A stretch of DNA of 64,000 bases from Archilochus colubris (GCA_023079485.1 CM041091.1:35025093-35089092), one strand, 5' to 3'. Positions 1-10,515 are shown, numbered from the stretch's first letter. Numbers and translations are program-made. Notes: generated by a model from the letters alone, not told the origin.

Positions 1-1084
1 TGATTCATGAAATTTTCATCACTTTGTTTTCTCTAAAAACAGATTTTATTGTCAATTTGAAATTATTATTTTTTTCAGATATTTGCCCAAGGCATCTCCT
101 TGCAGGGACATGGCAGCACTGGCAGCCCCTTCCCCAGCAGGTGAAGTGTCAGGAGGGGAAGGTCTGGTGGCCGTGGCGGGGCAGGAGGGACCCGCAGAGC
201 ACAGATCCACAGGTCTGCAAACATCTAACTGAGAGGTAACTGCAGGCTCAGGTCTGCTGCAGGAAGGAACTGGAAGAGCAGAGGTTGTACTCGAAATGAG
301 GGGGAGGAGGTTCTGAAACCTGCTTTAAACATTTGTGTATTTGGGTCTGCCAGATCCTTACTGCCCAGTCTGCTGGGGCTGAGCTCTGCCTGTCCAGGAG
401 TGCCTTGGAGCTGTGCTCCTTGTCTGGGGATCAGGGTTGGACTCTGAATTGCACTGAGCAGTTCAGTCACTGAGCACTGAGCAGAGACTCAATCAGACTT
501 TCAGGGAAAGCTCCACAAACACCTTTGGAAGGGGAAGAAGGAAGCGTTGGGCTGTATAAATACAGCCTTGGGGCTCTGTGGTTCTGCTGTGAGGTGGCTG
601 TCCTACAGACTAATGGGATGTTTCGTGCTAGAGCACTATGGTTAACTTCAGAAGTCTGGAAATAGTTTCTATCAAATTTTTAACCAAATGCCCTTGTTCC
701 ATACCCTTCCCAGAGGCTGTATCTGGAAATGGAGTCACCTTCTTGATTCCCTGGCAGGCGTGCAAGGACGTTCCCATGCAACTGGCCTGGCCTGGCATTC
801 CAGAAGGGGCTGAGCAATATTTTCCTATGCCCACGATTAGCCCAGCATCACCAAATAAAACCTGCAAGGGGGTTGGGGTGGCTTTCTTTTCTCTCTGAAG
901 GGTTTCCCTCTCCTGGTTGTTGGAGCAGCTCTGGCAGCAGCACTCCAGGGTCCTGCTCTTTGCATCCCAGGTTTTTAACAGGCAGAACAGGGCCTGTGCT
1001 GCTCACCTCTTCTGGGTCCTCTTAGCCAACCAGCAAAAGTTTAAAGACAGAGTGTGTGAGAGAAAAATGAATGAGAAAACTCTG
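1..1084 (+). other. Non-coding flank, possible 3' UTR of convergent gene
   Basis: No reading frame here resembles a protein I know, and the short open frames look random. A plus-strand poly(A) signal near 854 suggests that the stretch up to about 880 is the 3' UTR of a plus-strand gene. In human the gene in this position relative to BNIP3 is PPP2R2D, but none of its WD40 coding sequence is in the window, so that name is inference from synteny only. From about 880 to 1084 I see nothing beyond U/GT-rich sequence on both strands. Confidence 0.3.
854..859 (+). promoter_or_regulatory. Poly(A) signal AATAAA, plus strand
   Basis: A canonical AATAAA hexamer is followed within about 20 bases by a GT-rich then T-rich stretch (868-895), the usual arrangement of a cleavage site. 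It lies only about 240 bases from the BNIP3 poly(A) signal on the opposite strand, so two genes probably end tail to tail here. There is no transcript evidence. Confidence 0.4.
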
Positions 1085-1971
1085 AATCCATGAGGAACCT
1101 TTTTATTTAAATATATAAAACATGATATTTTGGCAAACATTTACTTCTCATTAAATAAGGTAAAATCACTGAATGTAAAGGCATTCCATTAGTAAAAACA
1201 AATAAGCAGGCAACTCTTTGAAATCTATACAAGGATGGGACAAATATCAGATGCAAATTTATAATTTTACAGATAAAAAGACTGAGAAGCAGTAGTCTGC
1301 AAGTAGATACAACAGAAGAAACTTCTATTAATTAGGGAGTTAAATAGATGTCTCTGCAGAAGAAGCTATCATTAGGCACTGAAGTCCAAATTTTACTTCA
1401 GGCTCTTGTGCATCACACTCTCAACTACTAAAACAGGGTGCAAGTTTCCCTCATGCTCATTTCTCCCAGCTGTCTCTGCATTTCCCATCTCACACATGTG
1501 AAGAAGCCAAGCAACATCTACCTAAGGAAGAAACTGCCTCAAGCAAGGCAGAAGTCTGAGTCCTGCCTGTATAGATAAATCCCTAGTGGTGGTGGTTACA
1601 GCAGCAGCAAGGAACATTCACATGGATGAAGTACAAAGAAACAGCAGTTCAGATGAATGCCTAGCTGAATCACCAGTGCTATATTAAAGCTAGGACTGAA
1701 ACATCAAGTTTTTTTAATTGTCAAGATACTTCACTACAAAGCAATAGAACAGATGTTGATGCCTCTGAAACAAGCTCTCTGAATTGATCCAGATTAGCTG
1801 CGATACACATGAGCTTCAGCACCTCTTCCCCTTCTTACTACACTAGGAACACAACATTTACAGAACAAGTACACCCCGATCAGGGAGCCAGGGATAGCTC
1901 AGCCACCTCTGCTCTCCAGCTCCTGCACTCCCGGGCAGGTATCCTGCTCTGAAGTTGGGCTGCAGGAGTCT
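1085..1971 (-). other. BNIP3: BNIP3 3' UTR
   Basis: This is the sequence between the BNIP3 stop codon (1974-1972) and the first canonical minus-strand poly(A) signal. It is AT-rich with several ATTTA-type motifs, typical of a regulated 3' UTR. The exact cleavage position is estimated at 15-20 bases past the hexamer. Confidence 0.6.
1102..1107 (-). promoter_or_regulatory. BNIP3: BNIP3 poly(A) signal
   Basis: TTTATT on the plus strand reads AATAAA on the minus strand, 865 bases past the BNIP3 stop codon. Minus-strand sequence beyond it (1080-1040) is T-rich with CA/GT alternation, a plausible downstream element. Confidence 0.6.
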
Positions 1972-2023
1972 TCAGAAGGTGCTGCTGGACGCTGTGGTCG
2001 TCAGGCGCCTTCCGATGTAAACC
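1972..2023 (-). CDS. BNIP3: BNIP3 coding exon 6
   Basis: A CCCCAG acceptor precedes a 52-nt coding part that finishes the transmembrane helix (VYIG) and the short intermembrane-space tail [12 protein letters not shown] before TGA. Human BNIP3 ends with a similar Thr/Ser tail and Phe. Confidence 0.95.
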
Positions 2024-5000
2024 CTGGGGATGGAGAGCAGGGGGTCAGCAGGGGCTGCATTTCATTGCAGACAGAAAGCACAGCACTGAGGAACACACTT
2101 TTCTCCTCAGGTTACAGGGGATGTGATGCCCAGAAGGAGCAGCAGTGCCAGCTGTAATTAAGAGGGCAAATCAAGCACCTCTTGAACTTGCTGCTCAGTG
2201 GCTCGTGACTTTGTGCCTGCCCTGGCCTGGTGGTGCTCCCTGAGCTGTACAGCTGAGCAGTTCTGTGCAGGCTGCTCAGTCAGTCCCACTTCTATGGAGA
2301 AGGGTGCATCACCCATCTTCTAGACAAAGATGGAACTGGGAGTCAGAATCAGGCCTCCAAGAAAACAGGTAAAAATATCAACATAAAAAAATGAAAAAAA
2401 ATTAAACTTACCCCAGTCCAATGGCAAGCAAATGAGAGAGAAGCAGAGATGGAAGAAAAACCTTCAAGAATTCTGCTGAGAATATCCCCCCTTTCTTCAT
2501 GACACTGGTGTTGCGCATGCTGAGGGTGGCTGTGCGCCTGGGGTGTTTGAACAGGAACTCCCTGGGGGTGGGGAAGGAAGCACAGACACAGCATCAGCAG
2601 ACACAGCTTCATACAGGTGGAAGTAAAAAATGCATCCAAGTTCATCCAGAAACACATCCAGAACAGAAGCACTCACTTTGGTGGGATGTTCTCTGGCCTG
2701 CTGGACCAGTCCCATATCCAATCTGCATTCTTCTTCAGGAGCCTTTCTACTTCTCTCCTCCTTTCAAGAAAATCTTCTTCAGACTGAAACAAAGAGCCAT
2801 GATCAAGCAGTGCTCAGAGCAGTGACAAGTGGGATGTCAGTCTGCAAACCAAAGCTCTGTTCTGCACCTCAGCCCACATGCCAATCCCCACTGGCAGCTT
2901 TACCTCTTCTTTCCTAAGCCTGGTTTTCAAACCACAAGAATAAGAAATTCATTCTCCCAAAGCAAGACTTTTTTTTTTACCTGAAAGCTATTCTTCTCTC
3001 CACTGCTGTGACTCTCTATTTCCAAAGCTCTGTGACTGTCTTGAGGGGTCTGGGAACGAGGAGGGCTTGATAAAAAGAGAAGCACAGGAAGGAACTCATT
3101 ACAGTTTTTATTGCATTGTTTATGGTCACAGTAAAAGGCAGTCCCTGGAGCTTCCACACACAGCTGTGCTGCAGAGCTATAGTGCCCTGACTGTGACTGA
3201 GGAGACTGATGTGTGCATGTGATACAGCCCCGTCCAGTTAACCTTGCCAGGCAGTGCTGCACAGAGCTGTGGTTCAGCAGTGCAGAGAGATGCCTGTGAG
3301 ACATGATTTACCTCACGTTTCTTACTAAATAACACTGGGCAGCAAACGATGGATAGAAGTGGAATTTGGTTTAAATTCAAAGTCGCCAGGTCAGGCTAGG
3401 AAGTTCTGCATCCTACTGTCTGGTCTGAGTCCTGCAGTTCCTTTTTTTTTTTTTTTTAAATAAACTTTAGGCTGCAGCCTTCACAGTCCATCAAAATCAG
3501 AGAATTAATAACACTGACTGTCTGCATCAGATTCAAGTTGTTTTGTTGTGTTGTACTCCTAGCAATCTGTTACAGTTTGTAAACAAACCCCCCCAGAGGG
3601 CTCCCCAGGATTGATTTACTGGGCCAGGCTGCTGCCTGCACACCAGCAGCACACCCCTGGGACCTTCAGCTGCTGGACTCCTGTGCCAGGATACACCAAA
3701 GCCCCAAGATGGCATCTCCATGAGATGTGAGAACTCTGCTGGAGTTCCCTCCCTTGCAACTTCTTTCTACCCGAGCACTAGTCCACTATTTAAACACCAA
3801 TCCTTTTGTTAGGAAGTTTTCCCATCTCTTCCTCCCCCCCACGTGCAGATGTACATGCACACAGGTATGTAGCTATGTCTGTGTTTGCCTCTCATGCATG
3901 GCTTTGTGTCACAGTGTCTGTTCCTTGGCTCACAAAGTGCATTTTGTTTACCTGTCACAATGTGAACTTTCTCTTGAGCTGCTTCTTCCAGATTCATGCT
4001 GAGCATCAAGGAGTATTTTCTCCATGTCACCATTGTGGATGGAAATGGAGGCAGGTACTTGCTCTTGGCTGCTGGCACTGCTTCCACTGCTACTGAAGTG
4101 GAGCTCAACCCAGGAGCCTGCTTGGCATAAGTGAAAGCAGAACCAAAATAAACCAAGTGGTTTTGCACAAAAGGCATGTCAAATATGAGGCTGCTGATCC
4201 TCCCCAGCGTGCATGCTGTTACAGCAGGACATGCAGCAGCACCAGCACTGACATCTCAGCTGATAAACACGGTGAGATGCCCAGCGTGGGGATGCTTTGT
4301 TAGCAAGCTGGAAAGCCTCATGGAACCATAAAGATGCTGGGCAGTACTCTGCTTCCTTCTGTAGCTGAAGAGATTTTATTCTGGGATATATATAATCTTT
4401 CTACTTCAACCTAGGTGGTAGCCAAATAAAAGAATCTCAAGGACTTTCTCTGCCAAAGTTTATTTGTTCATTTATTGAAAAGCTTTTAGGCTCAGGACTC
4501 CAATAACTTGTTTTGTTTAGTGTTTTTTGAGTAAGCACTTTGAGGTGTTGCTGCTAAGCAAAGGAGGATATGTGGCAACAGCTGGATCATGTGTTTGCTA
4601 CTTGCAGTATATTTAACTCCAGCAGTCAGGTGTTGCTTTGTTGTGGTTGGTTTTTTGTTTTTGTTTTTTAAGAGTGTACTGAGTAACAGCTCTCTTCTGG
4701 GCTGGCAGTAACCAGTGCACAAAGGATCTGTACCTGTTGCCTCCTTTATAAAATCTTGAATGGAAACATTGGGTTAACAAGTTTTGAAGAATCATTTTTC
4801 TGCACAGCCTCTTCTTCACAACTGCTTTGTTGTTTTGCTTTCTGTTTTGTTTTTTTCTTTCCCTCCATGTGACTGTATGTGGTATGTGTCTGGGTATGTG
4901 TTTATAACCAGACAAACTTTCCCCTGCTCTTTCCCCCAAAATTTATGAGCCCAAGTTGTTACCAAAGAATGATCCCAACCACTGAAGTTTAAATAAAATA

Positions 5001-6260
5001 ATTTTTGGCTCCAGCTACCTTGATAGCACCAGCCAGCTTCCAGCCTCCCTGTCCTTGCTCCTCAGCACATCCTACCTCAGCTTCTGCTCCTCTGCTTACA
5101 GAGGCAGAACCACCCCATGCTCTGGGGACCCCTGTTAGACACTTGTAAGGCTGTGCTACTGCACTAAGAATATGTTGGTGTGTTTAAAGATAAAATAGCC
5201 TGTATTTTTATGAAGTTGGAAATATGAACAGCTCAGAGCACATGTAACGTGGCAATACAAGCTGAACAGAGGGAGTCATGGGGAAGGGCTCTCAGGGAAG
5301 GCTCTTGCATGATGTTCCAGCCCAGGACACTGTGGGAGCACTGGAAATCAGCACTGAAATGGGCACTCAGTCAGCTCTGCAGCTCTCAGGATTCTTAAAA
5401 TATGGCTTTCCAAATCAGAAAGAAGAAAACTGCACAGAAAGATAAGAATGGCTACTTAGATTATGCAAATGTCTGTGTAAATCACACAGTTACACAGGAT
5501 GTGGCTGCAGACACACCTCTTCCTCGCCAGGCAAATTTGCTTCCGACCTTTGCTAAACGCACAGCAGATGGAAGTGGCCTGGTCCCTCCTCACATCCCAG
5601 CCTGTCTGCTTTCCAGGGGTTTGCCTCTGGTTACCACCGGGCACAGATCTCGGGGGGATCTGGAGGGGATCCGTATTACCCTGCTCCTGCTCGGCACCAC
5701 CGCGGTTCCCCAGCTGTTTTAATTCGGTCTGTTCCCCCCAGCCCTTTATTCTCCGCGTTATTCGGAAGCCCTGCGGACAGCTTTACGAGCGGTTCCCGCC
5801 GGGCTGCCGCAGGGTCCCGGTCCCTGTCCCGGTCCCGGGGAGGTGAAGCCCGTCACGTAGGCAGCCGGGGGAGCCGCCCGCCCCTTTCCCCGCCCGCTGC
5901 CGCAGCTGAGCCTCCCCCAGGCCGATCCCTGCCGGCAGACGGGCCGTGAGATCCCGGGGAGGCCGAACACGGACAGGCAGCCTCGCTCCGGCCTCCGCAG
6001 GGCCCGGCGGCCCGAGCCCCGCAACGCGACCGGACCGGGCCAGGCCGGGCAGCGCCATAAGACCCGACCGCCCCGGCACCACCCCGGCCCCGGGCACCAT
6101 CCCCGGCACCCGCCTCAGCGCTGCGGGGAGAGGCCGAGCGTGGCCGCGGGCACCGCCATCCCGGGCACCGCCATCCCGGGCACCCCGGGCACCGCCATCC
6201 CGGGCACCGCCACCCACCCTTACCCTGCAAGTTCTCGTCCTGCGGGCTGAGTCGCGACAT
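1972..6260 (-). CDS. BNIP3: BNIP3, BCL2 interacting protein 3 (six coding exons, 198 aa)
   Basis: Joining minus-strand exons 6260-6224, 4117-3952, 3065-2981, 2783-2677, 2561-2412 and 2023-1972 gives 198 residues; human BNIP3 has 194 in its classical form. All introns are GT-AG. What is seen: an LC3-interacting motif WVEL at residues 15-18, a Ser-rich segment, a weak BH3-like region at about 102-122 ending in DWIWDW, and a single transmembrane helix at about 166-186. The helix keeps Ser174, His175 and the glycine-zipper residues Ala178, Gly182 and Gly186 that drive dimerisation in the family. Known role: a tail-anchored outer mitochondrial membrane protein that recruits LC3/GABARAP for mitophagy and is induced by HIF-1 in hypoxia. 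The gene is divergent from JAKMIP3, as in human. Confidence 0.97.
2412..2561 (-). CDS. BNIP3: BNIP3 coding exon 5
   Basis: This 150-nt exon encodes EFLFKHP through the conserved block [19 protein letters not shown] and most of the membrane helix ([17 protein letters not shown]). Flanks are CCCCCAG acceptor and GTAAGT donor. It starts and ends in phase 2. Confidence 0.95.
2677..2783 (-). CDS. BNIP3: BNIP3 coding exon 4
   Basis: This 107-nt exon encodes residues 97-131 plus two bases. It holds the acidic start SEEDFLERR, the BH3-like helix ([13 protein letters not shown]) and the hallmark [14 protein letters not shown]. Flanks are TTTCAG and GTGAGT. The intron that follows is only 115 nt. Confidence 0.95.
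2981..3065 (-). CDS. BNIP3: BNIP3 coding exon 3
   Basis: This 85-nt exon encodes [20 protein letters not shown] and then SGEKNSFQ, the Ser/Pro-rich PEST-like segment that matches human PPRSQTPQD closely. The acceptor is AAG rather than CAG and the donor is GTAAAA followed by a run of A on the sense strand. Confidence 0.93.
3442..3457. repeat. T16 homopolymer in BNIP3 intron 2
   Basis: A run of 16 T on the plus strand (A on the BNIP3 sense strand) lies inside intron 2. It may be the relic of a retroposed poly(A) tail, but no element body is recognisable beside it. Confidence 0.7.
3952..4117 (-). CDS. BNIP3: BNIP3 coding exon 2
   Basis: This 166-nt exon carries the LC3-interacting region GSWVELHF followed by a Ser-rich stretch, then the block [20 protein letters not shown], strongly conserved with human, and [15 protein letters not shown]. 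Serines flank the WVEL core as in human, where phosphorylation raises LC3 affinity. Flanks are AAGCAG acceptor and GTAAAC donor. Confidence 0.95.
4118..6223 (-). other. BNIP3: BNIP3 intron 1
   Basis: The 2.1 kb intron is AT-rich in its 3' two thirds and becomes CpG-dense from about 5640 towards exon 1. Its first part on the sense strand contains a 15-bp G-rich tandem repeat (listed separately). No second coding exon was recognised inside it. Confidence 0.75.
6146..6213. repeat. 15-bp GC-rich tandem repeat in BNIP3 intron 1
   Basis: About four copies of GGGCACCGCCATCCC, one truncated to GGGCACCCC, sit immediately downstream of BNIP3 exon 1. Less perfect CCCCGGCACC units continue back to about 6070. 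The array ends about ten bases from the exon 1 splice donor. Confidence 0.85.
6224..6260 (-). CDS. BNIP3: BNIP3 coding exon 1 (ATG)
   Basis: The ATG at 6260-6258 begins [12 protein letters not shown] and ends in phase 1 at a GTAAGG donor. The split glycine codon (LQ then G) falls exactly where the human protein reads ESLQ-GSWVEL. I chose this start because it matches the classical human N-terminus in position; the frame stays open upstream to an ATG at 6479, discussed as a finding. Confidence 0.9.
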
Positions 6261-6362
6261 GGCGCGGGCTGCGCTGCCCTGCGGCGGGGGGGCTGCCGGG
6301 CTGTCAGTGTCTGCCCGTGTCAGTCCGTGTGTCCGTGTCTCTCTGTCCGTGTCTGTCCCACT

Positions 6363-6402
6363 CCCGTCCCGTCCCGTCCCGTCCCGTCCCGTCCCGTCCC
6401 GT
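6363..6402. repeat. (CCCGT)8 pentamer microsatellite in BNIP3 5' UTR or core promoter
   Basis: Eight perfect CCCGT units lie about 100 bases upstream of the BNIP3 ATG. On the BNIP3 sense strand this is (GGGAC)8, runs of three G with two-base loops, which fits a G-quadruplex. A GT/CC-rich degenerate stretch (6303-6360) continues it towards the ATG. Confidence 0.9.
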
Positions 6403-6650
6403 CCCCCCCTTCCCTGCCCCAAGCGTCGCCGCGGCTGCCGGCACGGCCGCTCTGACGTCACAGCAGCCCCGCAGCCCATTGGCCGCCACCGCGGGGCGGG
6501 GCCGGGCGCGTCGCGCGGTGCCGCACGCGCCGTCGCGCTGTTTAAAGGCGCCTCGTGCGGCCCCGGCCCCGTCAGAGCCCCGGGAAGGGCCCTGGGAGAG
6601 GGGGGACTCGCAGGGTCCCGGGGGTTCGCAGGGTCCCCCCACGTCCCTCA
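6400..6650 (-). promoter_or_regulatory. BNIP3: BNIP3 promoter
   Basis: In order away from the gene: a full palindromic CRE TGACGTCA (6453-6460), a CCAAT box on the minus strand (6482-6478), a GC box GGGGCGGGGC (6493-6502), an HRE core GCGTG on the minus strand (6528-6524) and a second HRE-like core ACGTG (6643-6639). BNIP3 is an established HIF-1 target, so HRE cores fit. Site spacing suggests transcription starts near 6380-6420. No start site has been measured. Confidence 0.65.
6453..6460. promoter_or_regulatory. BNIP3: Palindromic CRE (TGACGTCA)
   Basis: A perfect 8-bp CREB/ATF site, 193 bases upstream of the BNIP3 ATG and within 20 bases of the CCAAT box. CREB/ATF use here is inferred from the motif only. 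Confidence 0.6.
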
Positions 6651-6905
6651 CACTCGCGGGGTTCCTCGGGGAGTTCCCCCCACCCGGCAGCCCCTGTGCT
6701 GTCTCAGGGTCCCCCAGTGCCTCTTACGTTGTCTCAAGGTTCCCCTGGGTCCTTCACGTCCCCCAGTGTCCCCAAGCTTCCTCGTGTCTCAGGGTCCCGC
6801 ACCTCCCCCATGCTCTCTCGGGGTCCCGCATGTCCCTCACACCCTCTCAGAGTCCCTCACGTTCTCTCGCGAGTCCCCGCAGTCCCTCACCCGCCCTTCA
6901 CAGCG
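6598..6905. repeat. Degenerate C-rich minisatellite upstream of BNIP3
   Basis: Imperfect units of about 25-30 bp built on TCTCAGGGTCCC and GTCCCTCAC recur roughly ten times, for example near 6703, 6732, 6795, 6817 and 6846. The plus strand is markedly C/T-rich. The repeat makes long but meaningless open frames on both strands. Confidence 0.65.
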
Positions 6906-7714
6906 AGACCCCCGCACAAGGTCAGCTGAGGAGCGGAGCCTCCAGGAGCAGTGGGAAAGGTCCCGTGTTGGCCTCCGAGCGCATCCCCGGGAGCCCACGC
7001 TGAAGAACGAGGTCATCTCCCCCACGCACCCCCCGTGTCCCGCAGCGCACTCCCGAGTGGTGACCCAGCACCGCGCCCTGTGCTCAGGGGAAATCCTTCT
7101 TGTCTTACTGCTAAAGCAGAACTGCTGGCCTCGAAACCACCCCGGGCAGCCCTCAAGCTGCGAGGCCGTGAGGTGACACGATGAGTTGTTGCGGGGTGAT
7201 GATGCCTGAGGAGGTGATGCCAACCCAGCAGAGGGCAGGGGCTCTCCTGAAAGGAAACACCGAGCACAGTCTGGTGCGGCCATGGGAAGCAGGCACTGCT
7301 GTACTGCTGGGGGGTTGTTTTGTTTTGTTTTATTTATCCAGAAGATGGGTAAAGTGCTGCTTACTGAATCAGAGTATGCAAGCGTTTTCTCCAGGCTGAA
7401 ACGCTTTTCATTTGTGCCTTTCAGCAGCAGACAATCACAAAGCCCAAATAAAATATATTTTCTGGTAAGTCTTTGGTGAGTTACCATGGTACCAAGGAAC
7501 ATTAAAACACAACCTTCCCAGAAGACAAGGTGAAGATTTTATTAGTAAGTGCACTACAGTCCATGCGGCCAATGGGCTATTGCACAAAGCAAAGTAATGG
7601 TTTGGCTCACAAAGAGATTTTATTTAATTTATTACATATTATCTATTATTTTTATTATTTAATTTGCTTTATAAAAAATCAAAGAACTAGGGGGCGAAAG
7701 TGCCTCGACAGAAG

Positions 7715-7739
7715 AAAAAAAAAAAAAAAAAAAAAAAAA
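7715..7739. repeat. A25 homopolymer
   Basis: Twenty-five consecutive A follow an AT-rich stretch (7620-7680). It could be the poly(A) tail of an old retroposed copy, but I recognise no body and no target-site duplication. Confidence 0.8.
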
Positions 7740-10515
7740 GAAAAAGGATTTTTTTAATAGAATATCTGTGTTCCTTATGTGTGTGCGTTTCTCCCTCCTG
7801 TCCCGCAGCTCAGGAGCTCAGGAGGCTGCCCGGGGCTGGGGCTCGTCCTGCGGCTCTCTGCTGCTCCCTGCTGCCCTGACAGCCCCCCTGCTCCGGCATC
7901 GGGACGGGGACCGGGCAGCTGCAAGCTGGGAGAGACCCCAGGAGTGCCTGTGGGCTCCCCAAGGAACCGAAGGAATTCCTCCCTCCTCCAAAGGTACCAC
8001 AGAGAACCCCGAGCAGTGTCCTGTCTGCACCGCTGCTGCGCTGAGAGTTTTGTTGGGGGTTACCAGCAATATTCTTCCATGGGAATGTATGAGTTGAGGG
8101 CCAGCTCTTCTAAACTTTGTTCATTTACAGTAAACCCGGTATTTTTACCAATGCTTGACAGCAATTCCTTCTGCAGCCCTGCAGGGAGTCCTGGGTGCCT
8201 GGGGGTGCTTGCACTTGCATCCCTGGGAAGGCGAGAGTCAAAATGTGGTTTATTTCAAACTAAAATCACTTTTTCAGTTTACAGAAAATTGACCTTTTTT
8301 TGGAACAAAACGAGTAGCATTGTGACAATGTTTCAAGGTTGTAACAACAAAACACTGGGGAGAAGGCACTATGTTTATCCTCTGAATGGGCACTTAAGAC
8401 TTTACAGCATTTGTTACCCTAACACAGAGAACGGGTTCCTGGGAATTGCATTCAGAGGAAAAAACGTTACAAAATGGCAGGGAAAGGTATCATTGGGGTA
8501 GTAAACACTGAGGTGTTAATTTTTTCAGGATTTTTTTCTGTAGACACTTCTCTGACTTTGAAAAACAACCAATACTGCAAACCATGGTCCAGAGTCTGCT
8601 CTGACTGTGGTCATCTTAAATTAATGGGGGAAATGCACTGCTGCGGGTCTAATTACTGGTGTATCAGATATAATTACCTTGGTAGTTATAATGAATATAT
8701 AATGCCTAAAATTTGATATCTGGGCTCAGGGGCTGGCATAAACCCCCCAGAGACCCTGCCAGGGCCCTGGGCACACCAGTGGCCCCCAGCCCTTCGCAGC
8801 CTCCCCTGGGACCCTTCTCCCCCTCCCTCTGCCCATGGCCTCAGAGAGCAGGCAGGAGAGGCTGGGCAGCTCAAAGGGGGACTTGAACAAGCTCAGAAAG
8901 CTTCAGACCTTGGAAAAAAAAGAAGTGGCACCTTTCTTCAGCAGGAGCCCTCAAAAAGGAAGAGGAGAAAGAGGAGAACTGCCTGGAGAGGTGGGCAGTG
9001 GGTGCTGTGCCTCGCTGCCACCCCACTGTCCCCACATCACAGCCCTGACACTCAGCTGCTCACTCACCCCCTGACTGCTGCCACATCTTCCCATCAGGAA
9101 ATGGGCTTACCAGATGCCTTCTCTGCTTTAAGGTAGGTATAAAATAAGGTCAAGTTAATCTTCTTCTGTCCTGGTAGATAACACAGTACAGCCCTCACAG
9201 CTTACCTCTGGGATCTTTCATTAGTAATTGGATGAATGAGTTTATTTTCATATAAATCTTTCTGGTAAAAGATTTTTTATTATTGCCTGAGCAGTGTTTT
9301 GCTGTGATCTTTGAGGACTGTAATTTGTGTAGGATGAAATCTTTAAAAGCTTATTGATTTGTCAAGCTGTGATCTTCTTTCAGGTTGGAACTCAATTTGA
9401 TTTTGTGTACTTGCACGTCACCAAAACAATCACATATTGATTAGCTCCTTTTAAACCAGAGACAGTGGCAACCAGCAGGCAGTCTCAGAGCTGATTTGGG
9501 GGAATGTGCCTGTGTCACTTCAAAAGGTGACATCACACCACGTAACACATGAGTTGAAGCTCACAGCTTTTGTTACCTGTCCCCCGGTGCTGCTGCCCTT
9601 CTCCTCTGTACACAGACAGGTCCTCCAGAGCTGCTGAAGTCTGAGTACTACCTGCTTTCCTCTGGTTTTTTCACTGCCAGCAATGGCTTAGTTATTAACC
9701 TTCCTGACTGCCTCTGGAAATCAAACCAGTGCATAAGTTTTTATGCTGTGCACTTCTTGGAATGATGTTCATAATTAACTACCAAGCTGCTCGGAGTTTC
9801 TGAGCTGCTTCTCCAGGCTGTTGACATGAGAAGGTCTAATAGATACACAGTCTGTTGGTTTGATTTCTTTATGTCAGACATTCAAAAACCAAACCAGTCT
9901 TGACAGAGTAAAATTTAATGAACTGCTTTAATATACAGTCAGAAGAAGGAAAGGCATTAGGGGTTAGATCTACACATGATAACCATACTAGTTTAAGCAA
10001 ATGTCTTTCTAAAGTGATTTAAAAGGGGAGAGTCTCATGTAGGCAGTCTCACCCTGCCTCACATCACCTTACAAACTCCCAGTTGGCTTTGCCTGGGCAG
10101 AGGCAGGAAACAGGACTCACTGACTGTAAGTAGGACTTCATTTATCTTAGATACTCAAATGGATACTACCATTAGTACTCAAAAATATTCTCTCACTACT
10201 TAGAGATGCTCATAGAACCAGGGCTGACATTGGAAATGCAGATCAAAGCTTTCCCTGAAAGACAAGCAAGGAAGGATTCACTCAGGGCATCTTTTATCTG
10301 GCTGTAGCCCCAAGATGTTGTTATTCTGCTCCAGAGGATGAGATACAAAGCCATCTCCTGCAGAACAAGATCTGGAGTGAATGTGGCCATCTGTTGCTCC
10401 TGCCATCTGCGTGTTCTTCAGCAGTGTGGTGTCCCTGGTTATCAAAGCATTGCTTAATACCCTTTATCTCAAGACCTCATTGCAGTATTGTCTTGACTAA
10501 GAAGGTTTCATTACC

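Larger units (their letters stand above)
5640..7190. other. BNIP3: CpG island over the BNIP3 5' end
   Basis: CpG dinucleotides are dense from about 5640 to 7190, in sharp contrast to both flanks. The island covers intron 1, exon 1, the promoter and a C-rich minisatellite upstream. Edges are by eye. Long open frames on both strands here come from the GC-rich composition. Confidence 0.75.

Noticed and set aside
6259..7176. A 305-codon plus-strand open frame across the BNIP3 promoter, and related frames at 6317-7003 and 6555-6929
   Set aside because: It begins antisense to BNIP3 exon 1 and is made by GC-rich, repetitive CCCGT and GGTCCC units. The peptide is low-complexity Arg/Pro/Ser, and several frames are open at once, as expected of stop-poor GC sequence.
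7779..8501. A 240-codon plus-strand open frame in intergenic DNA
   Set aside because: No domain, no coherent hydrophobic or charged pattern, abrupt composition change from GC-rich to AT-rich midway, and no splice or poly(A) context. Best explained as chance.
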